The notes below the pieces were generated by a model, which made no database searches, was not told the DNA's origin, and was given only the letters and a program-made list of their open reading frames with translations. 64,000 nucleotides of DNA, taken from NCBI RefSeq assembly GCF_910592395.1, contig NC_088313.1, positions 12,912,437 to 12,976,436 on the forward strand, written 5' to 3'. The DNA is from Lineus longissimus (lineage: Eukaryota; Nemertea; Pilidiophora; Heteronemertea; Lineidae). A program made the position numbers and the translations under genes. Numbering within the stretch: the stretch's first letter is position 1; every line of letters begins with the position of its first letter. Of the stretch, positions 9,329-19,788 are shown one piece after another.

Positions 9329-11139
9329 ATGGAATCTGCGCTCATAGAATTGCGTGGCAATATGGTTTCATCAGCTACTATGTCTGCTTATCGCAGATCT
9401 TGGGATAATTTTTCTCAATTCTACAATGACTACATAGGCGGTAACTTAAGCCTACCCATATCCATACCATGTTTGACTCTCTTCATCGCATTTTTGCATG
9501 GGCGGGGGTTTTCTCCCCCCTCCATAGCGTCATGCATGTCAGCTATAGCATATTTGCACAAACTTCGTAATCTACCTGATCCGACAAAGTCATTTGTCGT
9601 AAGTAAATTAATCTGGGCCGCTAAGAATTTACGCGCGCAACCAGACATCCGCCTGCCTGTTACCAAAGAAATTCTTCACAAACTGCTGGTTGCGACACCT
9701 CGGGTGACTTCATCACACTACAAGTCAGTTATGTTTCAGACCGCATTGGTTCTTGGCTTCAACGCCTTCCTGAGGATTGGGGAGATGCTTCCTTCGTCTA
9801 AATCCCGTGCAGCCAACTGCCTTCACCTGCACGACCTCATAATCCAATCAGATGGGCTAATACTCTCCTTCCGGAGATTTAAGTCTAGCAACACTCAGGG
9901 TTCTCAAACCCTGAGGTTATCGGCCAAGACAAGCTGCTGCCCAAGGAGGATACCGCGGTGACGTCACATCACGTGATCCCGACCCATATTAGTGATCGCT
10001 ATGGCCAATCAGATTCAGTCGACTGACAGCACCAGCACTGAACACATCTCCACGTCTCACTGTCTGGTGCGCTCCTGTACACAAAAACACCAATAGACAT
10101 GAAATATTGCAATACCTAGTATGGATTCTTCCTGTGTAAAATAAAATTTACAGAGCAGATTAACTTCCACGAATAAAAAAGACGTTTGGTGTGGACAAAG
10201 TGCGGAAATAATGTCTCCGCTAAAATACACTACGAAATACACTAGGCAATGCACTACGCAATTTACAGTAGAGATGCAGTTGAGTTTGTTATTGTTTTGA
10301 CTTAGAAGCCCGCCCATATCATAATATATTCATGTATTCATGAAGTATGAACTCATTTCTGTCTCATTCAACTGTAAGAACAGTCAATTTCTCCTTAAAT
10401 CATCACCGAAACCGCGATATCCGCAGGAAGATTTCGTTCTAGTGTCCGAAAATGCATGATCTTACAGGGGCGCTAACTCGACAAATAGAGGGGATCTATG
10501 GGGATCTATGCGAGTTTTAGGTATTACAGGTCTCGAACTTGTAAAATATGTAAACATTGCCCCATATCTGGGAGACTGTTTTGAAACCATCGCTAATTTT
10601 GGAAGATCGGTGCCCGGCTATTTGGTTTAAAAACCCTATTTTTCCCCATCAAAACAGCACTTTTCATTATTCAAATGATAGCTTATTGTCTGAAGACTTA
10701 TTTCATAGCAGAAAAGTACTAATAACTCTGATTTGATGCGAAAAACCTAACTTTTTTGATGACTTGATTTTCCCTTGGCCGTGGATCGAGTTTGTTTACA
10801 ATATGCAGCGCCATCTTGGAAAAGCCGTGACGTTACTGCGGTATCCTCCTCGGCTGCTGCCCTTTAGTGCATACGAGGGAATTTCTGGCTGTCCGGGGTA
10901 CAGCACCCGGGTTGCTTTTCTGTTACCCCTGTGGCTCCCCTTTCCTACGCAGAGAATTCGATAACACGCTTAAGCGTGCTCTCTCCTTTTGTGGTCTCGA
11001 CTCGTCCCGCTTTAAAGGGCACAGTCTGCGCATCGGGGCAGCAACACAGTCTGCTATCGAGGGTAAATCTGATGCTTACATACGGGCAGCAGGCAGGTGG
11101 GCGTCTGACGCATTCCGCAAATACATTAGAATCTCATAA
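9329..11139 (+). pseudogene. Tyrosine recombinase of the Ngaro-like element, interrupted
   Basis: The first part (9329-9941; ATG at 9329, the frame open from 9278) has a SAM-like core-binding domain (MSAYRRSWDNFSQFYNDY) and the start of the catalytic domain (ALVLGFNAFLRIGEML, with the first catalytic Arg in FLRIGE). After a 911-bp transposon the second part (10853-11139) has HSLRIGAAT (the H-x-x-R box) and GRWASDAFRKYIR with the nucleophilic Tyr. All catalytic residues survive, and excision of the inserted transposon with one copy of its target duplication would leave one continuous frame. It replaces a DDE integrase, which is the main reason for the DIRS/Ngaro assignment. Confidence 0.8.
9942..10852. 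mobile_element. 911-bp non-autonomous TIR transposon inside the tyrosine recombinase
   Basis: The ends are inverted repeats of about 24-26 bp: AAGGAGGATACCGC then GGTGACGTCAC at the left, and at the right the complement with two or three mismatches. They are flanked by a 9-bp direct repeat GCTGCTGCC (9933-9941 and 10853-10861). Removing it with one repeat restores the host frame. No transposase is visible. A 9-bp duplication with ~25-bp TIRs would fit a Mutator-like family, but the superfamily is not proven. Confidence 0.85.
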
Positions 11140-11602
11140 TTACATGTAGTTTCATGATATTATGATGTATACGGGGTCAGACTGAGGCTGCCCGACTTTG
11201 ATTATCTCACTGTAACGGTATTTCCCCAGTCAGACTTAGGCTGCTGGGTTTACGTTAACTGGCTCTATATTATACGTGTTGGAGAGAGCATTCTCTGCCG
11301 GTTGTGGGGTGGCCTCAATGACTTTCGGCTTGTGGCGGTACCCTCTCAACCGTTTCTGCAAATTGTCTATTTTAATATGCTTTTGGTCACATGACCCACA
11401 AGTCCAATCTCTATTGTCAACCATGGTCATGTGACGCATTTAGTTTCATACCCTTGCTAGGGTATCTTATTTCATGTTTTGCAGACAATGCTCTCTCTTG
11501 TAATTTGTAAAATAAATATATTCCTCATATCTTGGCCTAATCGGCCCATAATCAATCTATATAACGTGTTGTGTTAGTCATTCTGAGTATCTGGTGCATA
11601 AA
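11140..11602 (+). other. 3' noncoding end of the Ngaro-like element
   Basis: No credible ORF. It contains an imperfect direct repeat (GGGTCAGACTGAGGCTGCCC near 11175 and AGTCAGACTTAGGCTGCTGG near 11230) and AATAAA near 11512, a possible poly(A) signal. The expected split repeats of Ngaro elements were looked for and not recognised. Confidence 0.45.
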
Positions 11603-12746
11603 GCGTTTTTCACATCATTTAGATCTGGCCATATTTACGTTGCTCTTCTCTTGTCATTAAACTGTAATAGTGTGATCACCAAAATTATAGTAATGTTTAC
11701 ACCGACTTGGGCAGCCGGTGTCATAAAGTTGACCGGGTTTAATTGACACCATAAAGGAGCATTGGTGAGGCCAGGGTCATTCATATAAAAATTTGAAAGA
11801 CTCTCAGACTGGCTGAAAGACTCTGGTTAGGCCAATCCCAACGATACTAAGTAATTTAGTCTTGTGAAACACCACTTCTTTTGGTAAACGAGATGTTGTC
11901 TCATTCCGGAGTTCAACTAAGTGCCCTCGACGAGGCGATATGAAAAAAGCTATGATCAAGTCGAGGACTGTTATTTGAATGACGGTCGCCGTATTTTAGA
12001 GATAATCTTTTAAATAAGAGTCTGGAAAGAGTCAGTTCGACCACTAAACTATTATGGCAATACAACGCAATAGTTGTAAATTGAAAGTGTAAGAAAGCGT
12101 TATTCGGAGGTTTCAGCTTGCATCTTCTTTTATTGACGGTCATGGCCTCTATGGACCATAATACAATCCATCAGAATACAATACGGCCGGAGACTTTTTC
12201 CAGGGGGACATTTTCCACTTCTACACTGGATTGTGTGACCCAGTTCGATTTTGTCATCGATCAATTGAGTTCACCATCGCGTTGCAAAGATATCTGGTCG
12301 ATCATCTTCATCAAAACGGAGTTTACGTCCTCATTTCAAAGATGTCTCGTCGCCGTCGTCACCGAGTTGGAGTTCATGCTCACGTTCGTGTTTCAACGAT
12401 CGCTTGTCTAGTGTAGTCACCGAGTCGGAGCTCACGACCACGTTTCATCGATCTCAGGTTGATTATTGTCACCGAGTCGGAGTTCATGCAAATCTTTGAT
12501 CGTTGTGTTTGTATTTTTTAAGTCTATTTTTGACTACTTCTCAATGTTGTCTAGATGCATGATTTGTGCTGTAATGTTATCATTAATCCTGTGGTTCTGG
12601 TCATCATTTAATCGCGAGGCTTTCAAGCTTCCTGGGATCACTTGATGAGCATGAATAATTGGTGAGATAGAAGACATTTGCAAGCAAGTTGAAGTGTGAT
12701 TTAGATTCGATCGAAACCTTCCGACGTCCGCTATCATTCATGTATA
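11603..12746 (+). other. Unit spacer with short repeats, no gene seen
   Basis: Shared with units 2 and 3. It holds an inverted repeat around ATTTGAATGACG (clearest in unit 3 at 32289-32348, where AGACTCTTATTTGAA pairs with TTCAAATGAGAGTCT) and the degenerate tandem repeat annotated separately. Confidence 0.5.
12300..12500 (+). repeat. Degenerate ~65-bp tandem repeat (unit 1)
   Basis: The phrase GTCACCGAGTYGGAG recurs three times and a related ACGGAGTTTACG once, each followed by TTTCAA-CGATC-like sequence, giving about three to four diverged units. It is present in all three units, so it predates the duplication. Confidence 0.6.
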
Positions 12747-13000
12747 CTGTACCTACTCAGTTATACCGACAGTCCATTAAATATTCGTAGATCAGCGGAC
12801 CGCCTTTTTCACCATGTGACTGTGGTAATGCTACTCACGTGGTACATATAAGCCCCGGCAACATTTTAATATTCATTTATCGGGGTCAGTTCAAATGCAA
12901 TGGAAATGTGATCTGACAAAAGTCTGTTCAATAGCCGTGTCGGCGGGTTTCATGCCTCACGGATTGGCTTTACAAGGCGATATTCAGGTTGTTTGAAATA

Positions 13001-14747
13001 CAGGGTGTCCCAACATTAAAGTTGCAATGCTCCTATTCATTAATCGGGGTTGGTCAAGTGCATTGGAAAAGTGATATGAATCTAGTTTCTAAGTCTCGTA
13101 TGGGGAGTCCAAGACCGTCTGTGAATGTTTTGATCTTGGCCGATCGCTGGTGCAACCAGTAGGTCTATAGTGACCCACGCCCATGACTTAATGTGTGCAA
13201 TCATTACAAAATGGCCAAAAACAAATTAACATCAAGAGCAGCAGAGGGAACCATAAGCTGGGGTGTACAGTCGCACTTTGCTGTACCATAGAAGGAGAAA
13301 AAGCGCCAGCTTTTGTCATCATCAAAGCTGCACAGGAAGGCCCATTGGTACGGCGACTGCGTCAGAATTGTCCTGATAATGTACGGGTAGGTAAAAAATT
13401 GATTTCTTTTCAATCCCGACAAACACCGCTTTGCTTTATAAATTGTAAATAAAGGTATGAAATGTTGGTTCGATGACTATCAATTGTAAATTTATCTTAG
13501 TGTTAGACAACTGAAGACATGTACCAGTTTTTCTGGCTGCACTGTAAATCTGGATGTTTTTAAAGAAAACACATTTACATGTTATTTCTGTTACAGTTTC
13601 AAAACACTTATGACACGTTTTTTACTCAAGATGTGTTTAATTTCAAAACACAAATTATGAAAAAAACATGTGTTCTGTTTATAGTTAAACACTCAACTAA
13701 ACGGCAGGCGTCTAAGTTTGTCTTGCACGTTGCCTCAGTCATCATTTTTTGCCCCGGTATACCTAGGTGTATTAGACATGTATTAAAACAGTAAAAATTG
13801 ATGTCTTTCAATTTCTGAAGCACATTCACTGTGTTGTAAAATAAAACACTAGGCGTTCACCAGGTTTCCTGTATTTTCAGGTGATTGGAACGCCAACTGG
13901 ATGGATTAGACAGGAAGCTTTGAAGTTCTGGCTCACTGAGGTTTTCTGTCCTTTTGTTGATGGAATCGAAAGAGAGGAGGTAGAGGACAATTCGCTATTG
14001 ATAATGGATCGCTGTCGTGTTCATCTGCAGGAAGAATTTCAACTTCAAGCCGCTGCTGTTAATGTCGTTACTCAGTACATTCCCCCTGGGTGTACCTCGA
14101 TTGTGCAACCATTGGATTGTACAGTTATGCCGGCCTTCAAATCAAGAACGCGCAACGAATGGAAACGGGGGGAAAAAAAACGGATGCAAATGGAAGTTGT
14201 CCAAAAATTCAATGGGAAACCGTTTTGAACATTGTGTCAAGGTCATGGGATGCAATAGTGCGTGAGGCCATCGTGAGGTCGTGGGACGTGGCCGGGCTTA
14301 TGCATGATGGAGCAGCAGCTGACCATGATTTGCTATTAGACAATCAGGAGATGGACGATTTTGAAGAAGATGGACTTGGATTTGATGACGAGATTGACAT
14401 TAATTAGTTGATTTGTTGACTTAAGATGTCAATGTGTTGGAATTGTTATGTAAGAATGTTGTTTTTGTTTGAGAACCTGTTTGTTCAGGATTTATCAACT
14501 GTTGAATAAAAAATGAATCTTTACATTTTAATTTTAGTCTTTCATGTCTGACAAAATGAATCAAGGAAAATGAAATTGCCACCAATCTTTTTCTATTACC
14601 CTTGGCATACCGGTAACAATGCACCCTCTGTTCATAGCTAAATGCCCATAAAGCTTATTGATTTTTTTGATAAAAGCAATAATCATCAGCAAGTTGTTGC
14701 TTGACCGCCAGCAGTGTTCATTGGAACGTTTATTTTGGAACACCCTG
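13001..14747 (+). mobile_element. Pogo/Tigger-type DNA transposon at the palindrome centre
   Basis: Ends are CAGGGTGTCCCAA at 13001 and the complement of CAGGGTGTTCCAA ending at 14747, about 29 bp of imperfect TIR, flanked by TA (12999-13000 and 14748-14749). The interior encodes the remains of a DDE transposase on the plus strand. A 1.75-kb size and the lack of a DNA-binding domain show a shortened, dead copy. Confidence 0.8.
13195..14407 (+). pseudogene. Pogo/Tigger-like DDE transposase remnant
   Basis: The first coding block (13195 to about 13386) reads NHKLGCTVALCCTIEGEKAPAF, matching the core just after the first catalytic Asp of DDE_1 transposases. The second block (13881-14228) has LLIMDRCRVHLQ (second Asp) and IPPGCTSIVQPLD, the family hallmark. 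A frameshift in the G/A run near 14167-14180 moves the acidic tail (14240-14407, MDDFEEDGLGFDDE) to another frame. GTAGGT near 13386 and TTTTCAG ending at 13880 look like donor and acceptor of a ~0.5-kb intron. The CENP-B/HTH N-terminus and first catalytic Asp are missing. Confidence 0.75.
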
Positions 14748-15040
14748 TATTACAAACAGCCTGAATATCGCCTTTTGAAGCCAATCCGTGAGGCATAAAA
14801 CCCGCCGACACGCGCTATTGAACATACTTAAGTCAGACCACATTTGCAATACAGTGAACTGACCCCGATAAATGAATATTAAAATGTTGCCGGGGCTTAT
14901 ATGTACCACGTGAGTAGCATTACCACAGTCACATGGTGAAAAAGGCGGTCCGCTGATCTACGAATATTTAATGGACTGTCTGTATAACTGAGTAGGTACA
15001 GTATATGGTCAGGTCAGCTAGCGTCTGCTATCTCATGTTA

Positions 15041-16597
15041 TTACTCCATTCCCGATTGAGGGTCCCATGGAATCGCAACGTTTAGCTCAACTCTGCTCAT
15101 TGTACTTTTAAAAATTGTATGGCTTGCAATTCTGTCAGGTCCGGCCAATGGAGACCAGTTTGCCACTGGCAAACCTGTAGACCAGTGTGCAACCTGCACA
15201 GGGTCGGACAATCGGCGACTAAACCTGTATCCCAACCAGAGTCTTTGACTTTGGTGTGGAGGGTGGCCAGACACCAAGATGGAACTAAAACCAATATCCA
15301 TCTCAATAGATGATGAGCTCATTGTTGAGCCCTTGGCCATCTATCGACTCCCGGAGTGGAGATGGGCTATGCAAGGAGTTACCCAGCCCGTGAATCAACA
15401 TGGCAAGGAAAACAACGAAATCCATACCGGATCGGATGCGTCCCGGGTTAAGAACGTTCGCGCCTACCACAAGGCAGGGTGGAGCTGATAAATGTGCAAC
15501 TGGCACCCAGACACCCATAATCTGACTTTGGCGACAGAACATCGTTGTCGGAAAATGGCATGTGCGAACCCTGAATGCTGCGGACGAGGTCGAACAGTTC
15601 GAGTATGAACTTCAGCGGTACAGGTGGAACATTGTTGGTCTGGCTGTGGCCAGGCTCACTGGTACAGGTGAGATGACAAAAGCTGATGGACACAGACTCT
15701 TCTTGATTGGTCAACATTCCTAGCGTGGGCATGGAACAGCAGGCTTGGTTCATAAGGACACGGCTCCAGCAGTTCTAAAAGCAACTAATTGGTAGCTCCT
15801 ATTGCACCAACTGTGAAATTACTAAAAACTAACCAATAATTAGTTGTTCCAACTAAAAAGGGTATAGTAAAACTACCATTAAAATGGTTAAGAATTACCA
15901 TCGTTAAAACAACTAATTTCGCAGTCAGTGCAATAGCAACTACATGTACCAGAGTAGTAAAACATAACGATAATTAGTTACTTTTACTATTTAATTTTAA
16001 AAAGAGTACTAACCAGTCTCCAACCGTATGATGACTGTGAGGATCAGCGCAAAACCATTCAACCTGTCAGTTGTGCAGATCTACGCTCCAACAAGCTATG
16101 GATCCGAGGACAGGATCAATGGCTTTTACGACGATTTCATGGCTACTATGCAGTCTCTCTCAATGCAGGACATTATTCTGGTAGTCGGGGGCTGTAACGC
16201 AAAAATCGGCACTGACGCCTCAGACTAATTGAAAGGCAACGTCGGGAGATTTTGCTCAGCAGTAACAAACAAGAGAGGACTCCGGCTAACTGAATTTCCT
16301 AGATTCCACGAACTCGCCATAGCCAACTCCTTCCAGCCTCAAAAACTCAATCGAAAGACTACCTGGCATTCTCCTAGTGGTAACACACACAACATGATCG
16401 ACTATGTTATGGTTACGAAAAGGTTCACGAGCAGCATCAACATGGCTAAGACTAGGACCTATCCAGGAGCAGATGTTGGATTTGACCATGAGCCTGTCCT
16501 CAACTCAATGGCGCTTTTACTATCCTCATGGCAAGCCACAATCCATGCCCGAGTTGTCCCTTTGAGACACTGCATTATGCTAAATGACCTTGAATGA
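15041..16597 (+). pseudogene. Non-LTR endonuclease fragment (unit 1), no reverse transcriptase
   Basis: An apurinic-endonuclease-like (EEP) domain in pieces: VVGKWHVRTLNAADEVEQ and YRWNIVGLAVARLTGTGEM upstream of a stop at 15721, then MMTVRISAKPFNLSVVQIYAPTS, DIILVVGGCNAKIG, a stop at 16226-16228, and TWHSPSGNTHNMIDYVMV with a degraded VGFDH box. The style matches RTE/CFDP2-like endonucleases. No RT follows. A 230-bp MITE sits between the halves. The same fragment with partly the same defects occurs in units 2 and 3, so it was dead before duplication. 15041-15530 looks like the leader of the same element. Confidence 0.7.
15781..16010. mobile_element. Hairpin MITE in the endonuclease fragment (unit 1)
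   Basis: AT-rich 230-bp insertion that separates endonuclease coding segments. Its arms are inverted: CTATTGCACCAACTGTGAAA near 15800 pairs with sequence around TTTCGCAGTCAGTGCAATAG near 15915, with an inner palindrome ACCATTAAAATGGT. It is present at the same position in all three units. Confidence 0.7.
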
Positions 16598-18302
16598 CGT
16601 TTGACAGTGAGAGACTGATATTTCTGCTCCTATGGCGGAATTTCAAATGTTAATTGCTTAAAAGAATTGGCGGCTTTTTATCGCAGTATGTTTGTTCTTC
16701 CTCTGGTTCATCATGAGTAAACTATTTTTCTGAACGAGTTTGATGTTTTTCCAATTTTTATTTCAGCCCTCAGATAGTAAAAAACGCGTTATTCGTTATT
16801 TCTAGTACGCACACGTCTTGGCGCAAAAGACCTTTCCCGCCACGTGAGTGCACGCTGATATCCGAGTTCACTTATAAACCCCGCTATCAAGACGCAACGT
16901 CATATCCATTTATCTTCACATTTGCGGGGTAACCAAGCGCCATCAGCGTGACGACGGAAAATTCGAGATCAGCACCAAGAGGTCACAGGGTAGATCCATG
17001 GCTCCAGGAAACGCCTTACTAATGCATCGATCCACGTGGAAATGGTCGACGCATGTAGAGCTAACTCGGGTCAAATCGGAGTCAACATCGAAAAAGGGTG
17101 ATAATTCAGTCAGATTTTGAATTTTTCCTCTCTTTGTGCAATTTGTTGATGGAAACTACTTATTATATAGATTAAGAGGTGACTGGGCAGCCGACAGCTG
17201 AATAATATTGCCCTTAATAATGCCAATGGTCTTTTAATGCCAACCCGCTTTAAAGTCTTAATTGGGCATCTCATAAAACATAACCCATGCTGGAATGCAA
17301 ACAGGATTTTAAAAGTAGGAAGCAGATGTTTAGACGTTAATGCTATACCCGATTAAACGACTGATAAGATGATAAAGATAATATATACTTGTTCACAAAA
17401 CTGAATAAGATCTTAATAATCTCATACAAAACTTATCTCGATTTTGGCCCGGGAGAGCCTCTATAATTGATTCTTGTCGCATGCAGTTACCTGCGATGAC
17501 CACCTTAAACATGGTAAATGAGTGAGTTTTGTCACATGCAATCATGATCACCGGTCGTAGTGACAAAAAGCACTAGTCTGCTTTAGGTTCAATGATCTGG
17601 ATCACAAATAGCTACGTAACTACTTTTTGTATATATCAACATGCGCATGGGGTCTGATTCTAATCTGCGATATCGATTTTCAAAGCACTCGACGTCAAAA
17701 TATAAATGTTTTCTTGGATGATTCAATTTAATCAAATGCAATTATTGAAGCTGGTTGTGTTGTTATGCATTAAACGTTGTCTTGTTAAAGCTACAGTTAT
17801 CGTGTCATCAGGATCTATTGCATCGATTGTGTCTGTTGCAGCAGAACTAGGAGGTGACTAAGCATGCTATTTTCTACCTTTTTCCGGATCAGTGTTGTTG
17901 CGGAGCCAGTCTGATGTTGTGGGGAAAAATATTTCTTTCCGTCATCATGTCGACTGTTTTCCCCGACAACAGAGCCACAACAGCAGCTCCGGCTCTATAG
18001 AGGCGCTGATCGGGAATTAAAGAGGCTAATTGTGCTTTGGAATAGGATCCAAGGCTTAGGGTCTATTTGATACCAATACCATTTACCTTGTTGCTAAAAT
18101 TTCGTTGAAACCCGCGCTGATTTTCAAATGTAAAATACCTTTCTTTCAGTATTCAAAATTTGTGAGATCAAGATATTTTGGAATTGATTTACTTTTGGCA
18201 AGCTATTGACCTACAAAGCCGGACATGCCAAATTATTCTTTTCGCATGGTAAATGTGTGCTTTTACCTTTGATATATGTTGTTATGAATCACGTGTACGC
18301 TC
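16598..18302 (+). other. Unit spacer upstream of the next PAN exon
   Basis: No convincing ORF. A TATA-like CTTATAAACCCC at 16871 is altered to CAATAAACCCC in unit 2, so promoter function is doubtful. An imperfect hairpin lies near 17910-17975 (GTTGTGGGGAAAA against TTTTCCCCGACAAC) and is kept in unit 2. Confidence 0.4.
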
Positions 18303-18304
18303 TA

Positions 18305-18391
18305 CAGGCTGGCCCTGAATTATTTTCCTTTGGACAATAGAATTCTATTGTGTATCCATTGTGTGAAGGAAAATAATTTTGGGCCACCCTG
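18305..18391. mobile_element. Mariner-type mini-element (unit 1)
   Basis: 87 bp with inverted ends CAGGCTGGCCCTGAATTATT and the complement of CAGGGTGGCCCAAAATTATT, flanked by TA on both sides. The termini match the usual Tc1/mariner pattern and there is no coding capacity. Present at the same place in unit 2 (26876-26962). Confidence 0.8.
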
Positions 18392-19027
18392 TATAAAACG
18401 TCCTTGGTTTCAGCAGATGTGCCTGGCATTTTACCGACGAATGTTTGGTGTCACCGCTAACTGCAGTCTTAGCGTATTTAATGTGTGCACAAAGAGGCCA
18501 AATATGATTTGTGACACTAATGTATTTTTGAATGCCACTTCGACAATCAAATCGCATTGATCCATTCCCGAAATATGCTTCTTTTAACAGAATATTTCGC
18601 GTTCAGAAAGTTTACACAAATTTCGCGAGTAGGTCATGATCGCGAAAACATTCAGCCGCAAAAATCCTTTTCTTTTCAGCAAGAATTCCATGTCATTGTT
18701 GCCATAATGGCATTGCATCCAGCTACAGGCCCTATGTCGATCGAGGTGATTAAAGAGACTGCATATACAGTATACCCTTCGCAATTAGCACGTGTCGTAG
18801 TGACTCCTAAAAACCTCTAATTCCACACGTCTTGAATAGTGCCCAAGAATCTTTGGTCCCGGTTGCACCTTAAGTGCACCCGGACCAATTTGGGTGTCCT
18901 TAACTGCAATAAGGTTCCTTTTGTACACCCAGTTTGAAATTCGCACCGATTAAAAACCGGTTGAAAATGGTATGTTTGTCTCGAATTGAAGCAAATCTGA
19001 ACATTTGCTCTATTCCCCCCTTAAAAT

Positions 19028-19110
19028 CTTACGAGTTCAGTCAATTCTTCGATATGGAGAGGCATGCTCGACGATATTCAGATGTGCGTTGCCTCTTTCA
19101 CCACATAAAA
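19028..19110 (+). pseudogene. Partial duplicate of the PAN exon (upstream of unit 2)
   Basis: ACGAGTTCAGTCAATTCTTC and the following ~60 bases copy the middle of the PAN exon (compare 157-235), lying about 320 bp before the full exon at 19353. The copy has extra bases (GCTCGACGATATTCAG) that shift the frame, so it cannot encode the module. The same fragment sits before unit 3 (28401-28480). Confidence 0.7.
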
Positions 19111-19352
19111 TACACTAAAAGCCTTCATAGAATTTGTTCATCTTATAGTATTAGTATATAAGTTGTCCTTTACAAACCCTATACAGATGCTATATCGTTA
19201 TGGATTCTATATAGCCTATGGACCATTTTCTTTAAAGATTTGCAACAGAGAGTTTTTGTCTGTGGCATTAGTTTGCGATAACACCATCAATATCTCGAGA
19301 AAGAAGGTCGTCAAATCAAGAATTCTAAATGTTGAGTTCGTAAACCCTGTAA

Positions 19353-19657
19353 ATGCAATTCATGACTAAATGGGAGTTATTGCACGTCCTGATCAACATG
19401 GCCAGAGCTTCAGCAAGTTTAGTGTTTTCCTCATTTCAATTCATGACAATGCACATTAACGAAACTGATAACAATCTCACTTTCACAACCTTACCAGTTC
19501 AGTCAATTCTTCGATGTGCGATGCCTTTTTCACCACTCCCCAGAACGACCATGACGGCCATGATCAAACGGGAACCTGTCATCTTCACAAGGATTCTGCT
19601 ACCAATGACTGGACTTGCAGAGACGGGAAAACAGGACATTGGCTCTGGAAAAAGCAG
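19353..19657 (+). pseudogene. PAN exon, unit 2, internal deletion
   Basis: Both start ATGs and the preceding in-frame TAA are kept, and the signal-peptide-like part reads well (WELLHVLINMARASA). A 28-base deletion removes the CGMACSNIQM region after SILRC and shifts the frame, so the remaining cysteines are lost. The CAG/GTAGCC donor is still present. With the damaged long exon downstream, this unit's gene is dead. Confidence 0.75.
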
Positions 19658-19666
19658 GTAGCCAAT

Positions 19667-19788
19667 GGGTGATATGAATAAAGACTAGCAAATGCTTTTG
19701 CTTCAGTTTTGTACGGCAAAGCCTAGTGAAAATCTATATGGAGATTTAGATAAAATCATTTGCTAGTCTTTGTTCATAATCACTCATC
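19667..19788. mobile_element. Intron MITE (unit 2)
   Basis: 122 bp with inverted ends around AATAAAGACTAGCAAATG and CATTTGCTAGTCTTTGTTC, inserted ten bases past the PAN exon donor. It is absent from unit 1, which reads straight through (CCAATATTTCGG). Present in unit 3. Confidence 0.8.

Larger units (their letters stand above)
5745..9347 (+). pseudogene. Reverse transcriptase-RNase H of the Ngaro-like element, broken
   Basis: RT motifs are spread over shifted frames: VVPKKEPGDFRMIHNLSYP, then SKCDIKSAFRIIPV, GFVWRGEYYMDRVLPMGAS and the active-site box HVLDDF. A one-base loss in a G run near 6090 and another frameshift near 6795-6800 break the frame. RNase H motifs follow (RLFTDASGSIGFGAL near 6890, FFTDNEAVVSVINK ending near 7110). 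The frame is cut by a non-LTR insertion (7113-9110) and resumes at 9111 with HIPGKRNVLADMLSRL. As it stands the gene cannot make active protein. Confidence 0.8.
3021..11602 (+). mobile_element. Ngaro-like tyrosine-recombinase retroelement with SGNH hydrolase, nested and degraded
   Basis: The boundaries come from the empty sites in units 2 and 3: homology breaks after CAGTAAA (3020) and returns at TAAAGCG (11599 on). TAAA at both edges may be chance or a short duplication. The order is SGNH hydrolase (3335-3952), minisatellite (4195-4440), Gag with Cys/His cluster (4601-5773), RT-RNase H (5745-9347, interrupted) and tyrosine recombinase (9329-11139, interrupted). RT-RH followed by a tyrosine recombinase, with no aspartic protease or DDE integrase, is the DIRS/Ngaro layout. 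I could not identify split direct or inverted terminal repeats, so assignment to Ngaro rather than another DIRS-order family rests on protein style. Two frameshifts in RT-RH and two nested insertions make it inactive. Confidence 0.75.
12747..15001. mobile_element. Long palindromic (foldback) TA-inserting element, split by a pogo-type transposon
   Basis: The left arm (12747-13000) and right arm (14750-15001) are inverted copies of each other over ~250 bp, with outer ends CTGTACCTACTCAG and CTGAGTAGGTACAG. TA lies at both edges (12745-12746 and 15002-15003). Unit 2 has the uninterrupted site near 23590-23600. Without the central insertion the arms would meet almost directly, so the original element was a ~0.5-kb hairpin-type MITE. 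Confidence 0.85.
1..19338 (+). repeat. Tandem segmental duplication, unit 1
   Basis: Position 1 of the window aligns with 19339 and 28707, and the match continues through the PAN exon, the long unknown exon, the endonuclease fragment and the spacer. Unit 1 measures 19.3 kb, but removing the insertions at 3021-11602 and 12747-15001 leaves about 8.5 kb, the size of unit 2 without its own insertion. The window starts inside the array, so the true unit boundary is unknown. Seen directly by comparing the three copies by eye; percent identity was not computed. Confidence 0.9.

Noticed and set aside
11236-11439. 67-codon minus-strand ORF with two CxxC pairs near the Ngaro 3' end
   Set aside because: Short and lying in the element's noncoding end; there is no copy to compare and no domain is recognised.
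16860-16890. TATA promoter upstream of the PAN gene
   Set aside because: The TATA-like word is not kept in unit 2 and lies ~2.5 kb from the exon.
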